From the NCBI GenBank assembly GCA_902782655.1, contig CACZNY010000011.1, positions 1-10,728 of the forward strand: DNA of 10,728 bases, written 5' to 3'. The position numbers were made by a program, and so were the translations under genes. The DNA is from an uncultured Lachnospiraceae bacterium. Its GTDB lineage: Bacteria; Bacillota; Clostridia; Lachnospirales; Lachnospiraceae. The notes below the pieces were generated by a model. That model was not told where the DNA came from. It searched no databases and saw only the letters and a list, made by a program, of their open reading frames with translations. Of the stretch, positions 1 through 6,754 are shown piece after piece (position 1 is the stretch's first letter; each line of letters opens with the position of its first letter).

Positions 1-1096
1 CGGGCTGCTCCTTCTTTGTATTTGTAATTGTTATTACAGTGTTTTCTTCAATCTTTACGGAATATACGCCGTCACTGCCTTTTTCTACATCCTTATTATT
101 AGCTTTTACTGCCGTATTATCAGAGGTATATCCTTCTTCCGCAACGATATCGGAAATATAGACAGAATCATTCCGGCTTACAGATATTACCTTGTTCTCG
201 CTTGCAGTCCAGGTCTTTGATATGCTGTCCTTCGTCGTTGTGTATGTGAAGGATTTCCAGCCTTCACCGCCGACTCCGACCGTGCAGGATGATACAGTAG
301 GCTTTTCCTCTTCTGCTGCAATTATCACTATTGTAGTAGGGCTCTCAGTGATCGTGATGGGAGCCCAGTTCTTATTGCCCTCTCCAGCCGGAACCAAACC
401 ACCATCAACCCGAACCGCAGTATTTCCCGAGACATACCCTTCTGCAGTAGTCACCTCTTTTATGCATATGGCATCATTTTTACTTACAGTAAGTACTTTA
501 TCCTCATTCGCATTCCATGTCTTTACTTCACTTGATTCTGTACCATTTGAACTGATGGTATATGTGAAAGATACCACTCCGGTTGCATCGATCGTAACAT
601 TACATTCTGATACCGGGGGTACAAGCGGCTCGCTCTCAATGCTTACGTTCAGATCACCTGTTACCTCGCCGGTATAATAAAGACCATTCTCCGATATAGT
701 CAGAGGGCTGCCGTTCGCACTGACGCTCTTGATCGTTATGCCAAGCTTATTTGTCGAAACACTGAACCCATAGTTTTCATTAGCGGAAACCGTAACTTTA
801 TTGTCAGATATCGCTGCATATCCTTCGCCCGCTTCCACTGTAAACTCGTCTGCCGCATAATTGAATGATATGGTAAAAGCCGCATCATTCAGGTTATCGT
901 CTGCGACTTCATCCGCTTCAAGACAGGCCTCATTCTCGATGCCGCCTTCATAAGTCTCTTCCTGAGCCTCTTCAACTACCCCGGCGGGCTCCAAGTCAGG
1001 GCTGGCAAACGCGCTCATCGGCAGTGCCGTCAGAATGAGTGCCATTGTCACAAGACCTGTGAGCAATCTTTTAATCCGTTCTTTCTTTTTCTCCAT
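1..1096 (-). CDS. Secreted repeat protein with Ig-like/beta units, 3' end missing
   Basis: The frame is open from ATG at 1096 to the left edge, giving 365 residues with no stop. The start is set by an AAGGAGG site 7 nt upstream and by the signal peptide that follows: a basic start (MEKKKERIKR), a hydrophobic stretch at about residues 11-25 and an AFA cleavage site near residue 31. An acidic linker (about 32-70) comes next. Residues 163-262 and 269-361 are two clearly related units: each opens with S-x-C, then has an F-T-Y-T strand, K-T-W-x-A, E-[DN]-K-V, V-S-[KR]-N-D, E-G-Y-x-S-x-N-T-A-V. Residues 72-157 look like a more distant unit (D-N-K-V-T-V-S-A-N). The composition is Thr/Ser/Val/Asn-rich, as in beta-sandwich surface proteins. 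I infer an extracellular wall-associated or adhesive role; the anchor and any enzymatic domain would lie off the window. It has its own promoter and is separated from the upstream operon by a terminator. No named family recognised. Confidence 0.85.
   Translation of the reverse strand, partial: MEKKKERIKRLLTGLVTMALILTALPMSAFASPDLEPAGVVEEAQEETYEGGIENEACLEADEVADDNLNDAAFTISFNYAADEFTVEAGEGYAAISDNKVTVSANENYGFSVSTNKLGITIKSVSANGSPLTISENGLYYTGEVTGDLNVSIESEPLVPPVSECNVTIDATGVVSFTYTISSNGTESSEVKTWNANEDKVLTVSKNDAICIKEVTTAEGYVSGNTAVRVDGGLVPAGEGNKNWAPITITESPTTIVIIAAEEEKPTVSSCTVGVGGEGWKSFTYTTTKDSISKTWTASENKVISVSRNDSVYISDIVAEEGYTSDNTAVKANNKDVEKGSDGVYSVKIEENTVITITNTKKEQP
14..610 (-). repeat. Two tandem ~100-residue protein repeat units
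   Basis: Within the secreted protein, the units encoded at 311-610 and 14-292 align over nearly their whole length with a period of about 106 residues. Shared positions include a Cys at the start of each (residues 165 and 271), the K-T-W-x-A and V-S-x-N-D blocks and the E-G-Y-x-S-x-N-T-A-V block. The similarity is at protein level; the DNA has diverged, so this is an old duplication and not a recent slippage repeat. Confidence 0.75.
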
Positions 1097-1103
1097 TTTC
1101 TCT

Positions 1104-1110
1104 CCTCCTT
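1104..1110 (-). promoter_or_regulatory. Strong ribosome binding site (AAGGAGG)
   Basis: The minus strand reads AAGGAGG followed by 7 nt and ATG at 1096. It is a near-perfect anti-16S match and fixes the start of the secreted repeat protein, which runs off the left edge. Confidence 0.85.
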
Positions 1111-1160
1111 TTATCATCCCTGATTTATTGCGGGACTTCCTTTTCCTTAAATTCCTGTGA

Positions 1161-1189
1161 AGTATAGACTCTTTTTATCAAAGAATCAA
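1161..1189 (-). promoter_or_regulatory. Sigma-A type promoter for the secreted repeat protein
   Basis: On the minus strand TTGATT (1184-1189) and TATACT (1161-1166) are separated by exactly 17 nt. The start of transcription would fall near 1154, leaving a leader of about 58 nt before ATG at 1096. The promoter sits just downstream of the terminator of the preceding operon, so the repeat protein is expected to be transcribed on its own. I see no clear operator in the leader. Confidence 0.65.
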
Positions 1190-1222
1190 ACCTCATATAT
1201 ACATATACGAAGCGCCCGTCTC

Positions 1223-1248
1223 AAAAAACGGGGTCAGTCACATAACCC
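1223..1248 (-). terminator. Rho-independent terminator of the opp/peptidase operon
   Basis: Twenty nt past the stop codon of the NlpC/P60 gene, the minus strand holds GGGTTA, a 6-nt loop and TGACCC (a 6-bp stem with one G-U pair, 1231-1248), then CG and a run of six T (1223-1228). The stem is short, so strength is uncertain. A second hairpin, CCCGT/ACGGG with an 8-nt loop (1215-1232), overlaps it and would exclude it. Confidence 0.5.
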
Positions 1249-1267
1249 TCTCCCGATTGAATTGACT

Positions 1268-3505
1268 CTACTTCACCGTTATGGTCATGGTGTATTTCTT
1301 ATTAAGGTATTTATAGCTAAGCTTTATGGTATTCTTTTCCTTCGGCTTAAGGATGAGCACATTCTCCTCCACAAAGGCAGTATTCCCCTTCTGGGATACT
1401 ATAGCCAGAGTGCCGCCGTCTATCCGGGTGCCGAAAAGCTGCTTTACATTCAGGGCAATTGTATCCGACGAAGCCTCCTTAAGCAGCTCCTTCACAGCCG
1501 CATTCTGAGCCTTGGGGGTTTCCACGGTAAAGCATACGTCATAGCTCTTCCCGTCAGCCATGTCAAATGAAACGGTACAGGATTTATTTAAAGTAACCGT
1601 GGCCAGTCCGTTTGTTTTATTGATCCTGTACGAAGCCGCCTTTTTATCAAGGCGTACTGCACTGACAACAGCCTTGGTTGTGACCCTGCTGCCCTTTACC
1701 ACAGTGGCTGTAAGCTTATCGACATCCGGGTCATCTGCATTGCAGAAGCTTATATACATATTTCCCGTATTCTGCAGGAAGGTCTCAAGCGGCAGCGTAT
1801 CCTCAGAGGATGCATAGGTCTGCCCCTCAGCGGCCTCCACCCTGTTGCCGCTTACGGGTTCCAGTCCGCCCTCCCCCTTTACATTTTTTGACACAAACTC
1901 CATCCGGCTCTCTGATATCGGAAGCACAGCCGATGTCAGCTCCTTAAGCCAGGTATTTCCGTTCCTTCTTTTGACCGTAAGAGGATTGAGGACAACGGAA
2001 TACATGGTGCGGACAGCTGATCCCTCCGGACTGTCGGCAAGGCTTCCCGTATCAGATATTACATATCCGGTCTCCTGACCGCTTTTATTATCAGAACCGA
2101 TATATATCATTGTATGTCCTGAAAAATACAGAAGCGTTCCCGCAGGCATCCTGCGTATCATGGAAAGCTTTGCTTCCTCTGTGAGAGCCGGATCCGAAAG
2201 ATCTATTTTTCTTCCGGGCATGGCAGGCTGCCAGGTGGTATTCCTCGGAAGATTAAGCCCAAAGCAGCGGTACACATTCCTTGTATAATAAGAGCAGTCC
2301 ATGGAATCAAGCATTCCGCCCCAGCCGTAGCGGTCTCCCAGGTTATTGAAGGCCACGCGCAAAAGCTCAGCCTGTGTCATCTCAAGGAAGCCCGTGCTCA
2401 CCTCGTAATGCTGTGAGATAAGAGCCACGCCCTTTTTATACCTGCCGTTTTCATCCCTCAGGGGAAGATATACGACGTAATTATTCCAGGGTGCTCTCTC
2501 TGCGATACTTGCCGGGATATCATTGTCGGATACGGTCTTCAGGATGGTCGCGAAGGTCAGCTTGATCTCTGAAAGCTCAGGCCTTGAAAGTGAAGGCTCA
2601 AGCCTTATCTGATTGGCAGTGACTACTATGAAATCATCACCTGAGACATCTGTCCTCCAGGCATCAAGCCACTCTTCCTTATCCCTGCAGACGGCAAGAT
2701 CCAGGGCATCCACCCAGCCCGTGCAGTTATCGGAATAACCCCAGTAATAGTCCTTTCCCGAAACTGTAGCCTTCTGTCTGATAAGAAAGGGCTCATTTAC
2801 AAGAAGAGCTGAGTTGGTCTTTTCATCATCCGTATCTCCTGCTGAATACCCGATGTAGGAGTCAACGGGGATAGTCCTTATTGTAGTCCTTTTTACCGCC
2901 ACTGCGTACTGATTCTTCCCGCTTCCGGTGTAGGCCGTGGCCGCTATCGCATCGGCTATGCCCTTATAGTAATCCTCCGGGTTCATTTCCTCCTGATCCA
3001 CAAAGAGTGTCTTCTTTTGCGGAACGGTACCTGTTACCAGGCTCTCCCGGAGTTTATCTGCATCATAGGATTCATCCATGTTCACTAAATCATGCATAAA
3101 GGTTTTCGGCTCCTTAAGCATCTCCTCATTAAGACGCGCTGTCTCCTCTTTAGTGATGAGCCTTTCATTTATGCCTATGCCCGAAGCCCTGTTCCTGTCA
3201 TTCCAATAAGAGGCTTTGCACATTTCCTCTGTCACGCCGGAGGCTGTGGATACGCCTGAAAGAGCCTCATTGGATATAAGCTCCTCTTCTTCAGGTGCTG
3301 CAGCTTCGTATAAGACCCCATCGAAGGCCATATCCTCCATGGATGAAGCTTCTTCAGAAAGCGCTGCATCCTCAGCGGCATTTCCCGAAGCACTCTTAAG
3401 AAAGCCGGTTTCCGTCGCATACACAAGGCCGCCTGCATCGAAAACTCCTTCCGCAGCAAATAAAGACGCAATGACAATACAGGCAGCTAATCTCTTTCTT
3501 TTCAT
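1268..3505 (-). CDS. Secreted SH3b-NlpC/P60 cell wall endopeptidase with C-terminal beta domains
   Basis: The product (745 residues) is predicted to be exported and to cut peptidoglycan stem peptides; relatives such as YkfC cleave after gamma-D-Glu. Signal peptide at residues 1-30 (MKRKR start, cleavage likely after VYA). Residues 31-95 are an acidic low-complexity linker. Residues 100-190 resemble the N-terminal helical region found before SH3b in this family; residues about 198-275 look like the SH3b1 domain, with a possible second SH3-like part at about 290-365. The NlpC/P60 domain covers about 376-510: Y-G-W-G-G (393-397), the nucleophile Cys in M-D-C-S (C404) and His in S-G-H-T-M-I-Y-I-G (H464). 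The usual third His after the next strand appears as Ser484/Asp485. Residues about 590-745 are beta-rich units (M-A-D-G-K-S-Y; Y-L-N-K-K-Y near the end) like those of Lachnospiraceae surface proteins. Start supported by GGAAGG before ATG 3505. It lies 25 nt after the DUF3899-like gene, last in the opp operon. Family call firm; exact bond cut is inferred. Confidence 0.88.
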   Translation of the reverse strand: MKRKRLAACIVIASLFAAEGVFDAGGLVYATETGFLKSASGNAAEDAALSEEASSMEDMAFDGVLYEAAAPEEEELISNEALSGVSTASGVTEEMCKASYWNDRNRASGIGINERLITKEETARLNEEMLKEPKTFMHDLVNMDESYDADKLRESLVTGTVPQKKTLFVDQEEMNPEDYYKGIADAIAATAYTGSGKNQYAVAVKRTTIRTIPVDSYIGYSAGDTDDEKTNSALLVNEPFLIRQKATVSGKDYYWGYSDNCTGWVDALDLAVCRDKEEWLDAWRTDVSGDDFIVVTANQIRLEPSLSRPELSEIKLTFATILKTVSDNDIPASIAERAPWNNYVVYLPLRDENGRYKKGVALISQHYEVSTGFLEMTQAELLRVAFNNLGDRYGWGGMLDSMDCSYYTRNVYRCFGLNLPRNTTWQPAMPGRKIDLSDPALTEEAKLSMIRRMPAGTLLYFSGHTMIYIGSDNKSGQETGYVISDTGSLADSPEGSAVRTMYSVVLNPLTVKRRNGNTWLKELTSAVLPISESRMEFVSKNVKGEGGLEPVSGNRVEAAEGQTYASSEDTLPLETFLQNTGNMYISFCNADDPDVDKLTATVVKGSRVTTKAVVSAVRLDKKAASYRINKTNGLATVTLNKSCTVSFDMADGKSYDVCFTVETPKAQNAAVKELLKEASSDTIALNVKQLFGTRIDGGTLAIVSQKGNTAFVEENVLILKPKEKNTIKLSYKYLNKKYTMTITVK

Positions 3506-3530
3506 GATTCCCTTCCTTTCGCTTGATCGA

Positions 3531-3914
3531 TCAGAGAACCGTGCCCTGATCGACCTGATTGATCCCTAAAAAAATAACCGACAATATAATAAAGACCGCT
3601 CCTGTGATGAGCAACGGTCTGAAATCCCTTCTTCTCTCCCGCCTTCCGGCTGCATATTCAATATAGCTCTCCCTGCGCTCCCTCCTGAAGGTCACGGTAA
3701 AGAGGCTGTGAACGCTGTAGAACATCATATCAAATACACCACGGGAGGATACGAATAAAAGACCGCCGGAACCGCCAAGCAGCACCCCCGGTACAAAGCA
3801 GGCATCACTCAGGCAATGAAGCAGTCCGAAGCCCCGGTCTTTTTGGATAAGGAAAACGATAACTGCAAGAAAAAGCCCGTAAATAAAGGCTCTCAGGATA
3901 TCAAAGGCTTTCAT
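3531..3914 (-). CDS. Small membrane protein, DUF3899-like
   Basis: 127 residues with hydrophobic segments at about 8-23, 36-55 and 101-119, separated by a very basic cytoplasmic-looking stretch (R-R-E-R-R and G-R-R-E-R-R-R between residues 77 and 97). The block around L-G-G-S-G-G-L-L-F-V-S-S-R-G-V-F-D resembles the DUF3899 family of small Firmicutes membrane proteins; I make that match from memory of the pattern and rate it moderate. ATG at 3914 lies inside oppF, so the two genes overlap by 14 nt in different frames, with GGGGAG just upstream; translation is probably coupled to oppF. Function is unknown. Position between importer and wall peptidase hints at a role in the same process, but nothing in the sequence states one. 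Confidence 0.7.
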   Translation of the reverse strand: MKAFDILRAFIYGLFLAVIVFLIQKDRGFGLLHCLSDACFVPGVLLGGSGGLLFVSSRGVFDMMFYSVHSLFTVTFRRERRESYIEYAAGRRERRRDFRPLLITGAVFIILSVIFLGINQVDQGTVL

Positions 3915-4866
3915 TGAGCTCCCCGTTCAGGCTCTCCCTTACCTTTTCCGTGCATCTCACGAAATGCCCGCTCCTCACCTCCAAAAGCTCGGTATCCTCT
4001 CCAAGATGATCAGGATCACCGTCCTCTCCCGGTCTGTAAACCTGCCTCTGTCTCTTTTTTTCAAAAACAGGATCCGGCAGCGGGATGGCTGACAGGAGCG
4101 ACCTCGTATAGGGATGCAGCGGATGCTTAAAAAGCTCCTCCGAGGCAGCAAGCTCCACCAGCCTGCCGAAATACATCACCCCGATGCGGTCTGAAAAATA
4201 CTTGACTACCGAAAGATCATGGGCTACGAAAAGTATCGTAAGGCCAAGTCTCTGTCTCAGATCATTTAAAAGATTTATCACCTGCGCCTGTACAGAAACA
4301 TCAAGCGCCGATACGGGCTCGTCCGCAATGATAAGCTCCGGCTCCATGACAACGGCCCTGGCTATGCCTATCCTCTGCCTCTGCCCCCCGGAAAACTCAT
4401 GAGGATATCTGGCTGCATGCTCCTTTGTAAGCCCCACCAGATCCAGGATCCCATAGACCTTATCGTCCAGATATTTCCTGTCTCTTTCCCCGCGTATCAA
4501 AAGTCCCTCTGCAATGATGTCATAAACCGTCATCCTTGGGTCAAGACTTGACATGGGATCCTGATATATCATCTGTATCTTTGAAGCGAGCTTTTTCCTG
4601 CCGCGCTTCCCGAGTCCGTCTATCCTTTCCCCGCCGTACCAGATCTCACCGGAGGTAGGCTGATAAAGCCCTATTATGGCACGCCCGGTTGTGGTCTTGC
4701 CGCAGCCCGACTCGCCCACGAGACCGAAGACCTCTCCCTTTTTTATGGAGAAGCTTACATCGGAAACCGCCTTATTCAGGGATCTTCCCTTTTTGAAATA
4801 CTGGCTGAGATGCTCTACCCGAAGGAGAGCCTCCTCGGTATCATTTTCAATTTTATGTACCGGCAT
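3901..4866 (-). CDS. oppF: Oligopeptide ABC importer ATP-binding protein OppF
   Basis: One of the two cytoplasmic ATPases that power peptide uptake. All motifs are present in 321 residues: Walker A G-E-S-G-C-G-K-T (51-58), Q-loop Gln102 in Y-Q-D-P, signature F-S-G-G-Q (158-162), Walker B L-I-I-A-D-E-P (178-184), D-loop S-A-L-D and switch His216. After the ATPase core comes the oligopeptide-transporter C-terminal segment with H-P-L-H-P-Y-T-R-S-L-L-S-A-I-P, typical of OppD/OppF/DppD/DppF. Length is standard, unlike the enlarged OppD. ATG 4866 is preceded by only a modest GAGAGGAT site, and an in-frame stop just upstream rules out a longer start. It follows oppD after 96 nt, the largest gap in the operon, which holds a weak hairpin and T-run. 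Its 3' end overlaps the next gene by 14 nt. The peptide substrate cannot be read from this subunit. Confidence 0.93.
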   Translation of the reverse strand: MPVHKIENDTEEALLRVEHLSQYFKKGRSLNKAVSDVSFSIKKGEVFGLVGESGCGKTTTGRAIIGLYQPTSGEIWYGGERIDGLGKRGRKKLASKIQMIYQDPMSSLDPRMTVYDIIAEGLLIRGERDRKYLDDKVYGILDLVGLTKEHAARYPHEFSGGQRQRIGIARAVVMEPELIIADEPVSALDVSVQAQVINLLNDLRQRLGLTILFVAHDLSVVKYFSDRIGVMYFGRLVELAASEELFKHPLHPYTRSLLSAIPLPDPVFEKKRQRQVYRPGEDGDPDHLGEDTELLEVRSGHFVRCTEKVRESLNGELNESL

Positions 4867-4912
4867 ATCTTTTTTTATCCTCTCTCATCCATAAGCTGCC
4901 TTTACCCGCGGC

Positions 4913-4959
4913 AAAAAAATCTTCCGGTCCAGATGCTGTCCCGTACTCTCCCGACGGGA
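4913..4959 (-). terminator. Possible weak attenuator between oppD and oppF
   Basis: The 96-nt gap between the oppD stop (4963) and oppF start (4866) has on the minus strand TCCCGT, a 9-nt loop and ACGGGA (4939-4959), then 19 nt later a run of seven T (4913-4919). The T-run is too far from this stem for a classical terminator; an ATCT/AGAT pairing directly before it is only 4 bp. It may tune downstream expression, stabilise the upstream message, or mean nothing. Confidence 0.25.
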
Positions 4960-4962
4960 AGC

Positions 4963-6750
4963 CTAAATGTCCAAAGAACGGTATCTTGCAATTCTGTCCC
5001 TTATCACTTCCGGCATCTCCACCTTCGGCGCATCCGGATGCAGAAGCCAGGTGGCCGCGTAATGTGTATCAGTTATCCTGAACATGGGCGGCATCTCCTC
5101 AAAATCTATCTCAAGCGCATATTTATTCCTTCCCGCGAAGGCATCACCCTTCGGAGGATACAGCATATTGGGTGTGGTGCCCGGTATGGCCTCCAGCCTG
5201 TCCTTCGTATCCATATCAGGCATGGAGGAAAGCAGTGCCCAGGTATATGGATGAGCCGGATGATAGAAGATCTCCTCAGCCTCCCCGTATTCCACCACCT
5301 TGCCGGCATACATGACAGCCACCCTGTCAGCCATATTGGCGACTACACCAAGGTCATGGGTGATAAAGATAACGGAAAGCTTCCTCTCCTTCTTTATCCT
5401 GTTGATCAGCTCAAGTATCTGGGACTGTATGGTCACATCCAGAGCAGTGGTAGGCTCATCACAGATAAGGATCTCCGGATCTGCCGCAAGAGCTATCGCT
5501 ATCACTATCCTCTGTCTCATGCCGCCCGAAAACTCAAAGGGATACTGGCTGAATCTTTCCTCTGGCTTCGGTATGCCGACCTCCTCCATAAGCTCTATGG
5601 CCTTCTTCTTTGCTTCAGCTCTTGTAAGGCTCTCCACTTCTCCCTCCGCAAGCTCCGTCAGAGCCCCCGCTGTCTGCATGGCCTCCAGATTATAATCCCT
5701 TGTGTCTGCAGTTTTTACAAGCTCGTCGAGATGTTTAAGGAGGTTATCTATGAGTCCAAGTATGTTCTGCCTTATCTGCTCCTGATCTATGGGAATGAAA
5801 CGGGGTATCTCATAGCCCGGGTTCTTTCCCGAGGCTTTTTTCCTGTCATACCTGCTCTTCTCCTTCTTATAATGCCTTTCCTGCTCCCTGTTCTTCTTTT
5901 CCGAGCTGAAATAGGCTCTGATCTGCTTCATCAGGCCGGCAGGAAAGGGCGTTATCACCGTATCTCCCTTTATCGCAAGAGGATCAAGGAGCTTAAGTGC
6001 CCTCTCACCAAGAGCCTTCCCTTCTCTTTCCCACTCTGCCCTTATGGGCTTTTCCTTTAAGAAAACCTCACGGCTCCTTTTGACCGCTTCCCTGCTCTCA
6101 CAGATCCTTTCAGCCTGAAGTCCGGCACTTCTTTTGAGCCCGGCCTCTGCTCCGTCGATGAATGCCAGAAGCTCCTCGCCCGCTTCCTGCCAGACCAGGG
6201 ATTTCTTCACTATTCCTGCCTTCTTCTCCTGCTTTCTCTTTATTGCAAACTGCCGGAAATCATCGCAAAGCTTCTCCGGATCCCCTGAAGATAAGCCCTC
6301 TTCCGCAAAAGCCTTTCCCATGGATTCCTGAAGCTCCTTAAGATACTTATCAAGTCTTCCCCGGCACTCTCTCCTTCTGGCCTTTGTCTTAAGAAGCATG
6401 GCTTCCGTAAGCTGCTCACCTATGCGCATTATGGGATTTAAGCTCGACATGGGATCCTGAAAGATCATTGATATCCGGTCTCCCCTTATCTTCTGGTATT
6501 CATTTTCATCGGTCAGGAGAAGATCCCTCCCGTCATAGAGTATCTCCCCCGACTCTACCACCGCGTTCGGAGGCAGTATCCCCATTATTGTCTTTGAGGT
6601 CACGGATTTGCCTGATCCCGACTCTCCTACTATCGCAAGGGTCTCCCCTCTTTTTACTTCAAAATCCACCCCTCTTACAGCCTGCACTCTTCCGTCATCA
6701 GTCTGAAAGCTGACCTTCAGATTCCTTACACTGATCTTTGCTTCTCTCAT
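4963..6750 (-). CDS. oppD: Oligopeptide ABC importer ATP-binding protein OppD with large insertion
   Basis: The second ATPase of the importer. At 595 residues it is far longer than the usual 320-360. Motifs: Walker A G-E-S-G-S-G-K-S (42-49), Q-loop Gln98 in F-Q-D-P-M-S-S-L-N-P, signature F-S-G-G-M (407-411), Walker B I-L-I-C-D-E-P (427-433), switch His465 in I-T-H-D-L-G-V-V, and the C-terminal H-P-A-H-P-Y-T-W-A-L-L-S segment. In ordinary OppD about 15 residues join I-G-x-Q-L-T-E-A (near 111-117) to the helix before the signature; here it takes about 255 (121-376). The extra part is rich in Lys, Glu and Arg, largely helical in appearance, with a basic stretch near 283-306. The frame is continuous and there is a single motif set, so it is neither a frameshift nor a fusion of two ATPases. 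ATG 6750 comes 4 nt after the oppC stop, with GGGAG about 12 nt upstream. The insertion sits where the ATPase faces the permease coupling helices; its role is unknown. Confidence 0.92.
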   Translation of the reverse strand: MREAKISVRNLKVSFQTDDGRVQAVRGVDFEVKRGETLAIVGESGSGKSVTSKTIMGILPPNAVVESGEILYDGRDLLLTDENEYQKIRGDRISMIFQDPMSSLNPIMRIGEQLTEAMLLKTKARRRECRGRLDKYLKELQESMGKAFAEEGLSSGDPEKLCDDFRQFAIKRKQEKKAGIVKKSLVWQEAGEELLAFIDGAEAGLKRSAGLQAERICESREAVKRSREVFLKEKPIRAEWEREGKALGERALKLLDPLAIKGDTVITPFPAGLMKQIRAYFSSEKKNREQERHYKKEKSRYDRKKASGKNPGYEIPRFIPIDQEQIRQNILGLIDNLLKHLDELVKTADTRDYNLEAMQTAGALTELAEGEVESLTRAEAKKKAIELMEEVGIPKPEERFSQYPFEFSGGMRQRIVIAIALAADPEILICDEPTTALDVTIQSQILELINRIKKERKLSVIFITHDLGVVANMADRVAVMYAGKVVEYGEAEEIFYHPAHPYTWALLSSMPDMDTKDRLEAIPGTTPNMLYPPKGDAFAGRNKYALEIDFEEMPPMFRITDTHYAATWLLHPDAPKVEMPEVIRDRIARYRSLDI

Positions 6751-6754
6751 AAGC

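Noticed and set aside
192..677. A 161-codon plus-strand frame at the left edge
   Set aside because: It is antisense to the secreted repeat protein, whose continuous frame, signal peptide, ribosome binding site and promoter make the minus-strand reading certain.
1231..1248. The GGGTCA/TAACCC inverted repeat as a REP element or insertion sequence end
   Set aside because: I found no second copy in the window and no transposase; its place 20 nt after a stop codon and ahead of a T-run fits a terminator better.
3232..3477. An 81-codon minus-strand frame inside the NlpC/P60 gene
   Set aside because: It is an out-of-frame reading of the acidic linker region of the secreted peptidase, with no support of its own.
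4810..6060. A 416-codon open frame on the plus strand
   Set aside because: It lies opposite oppD and the oppF start, has no recognisable domain, and its composition (His, Arg, Leu-rich) is that of an antisense shadow of real coding sequence.
5623..6390. OppD length explained by a frameshift, gene fusion or inserted mobile element
   Set aside because: The frame is continuous, there is only one set of ATPase motifs, no terminal inverted repeats or transposase-like sequence flank the insertion, and its base composition matches the rest of the gene.
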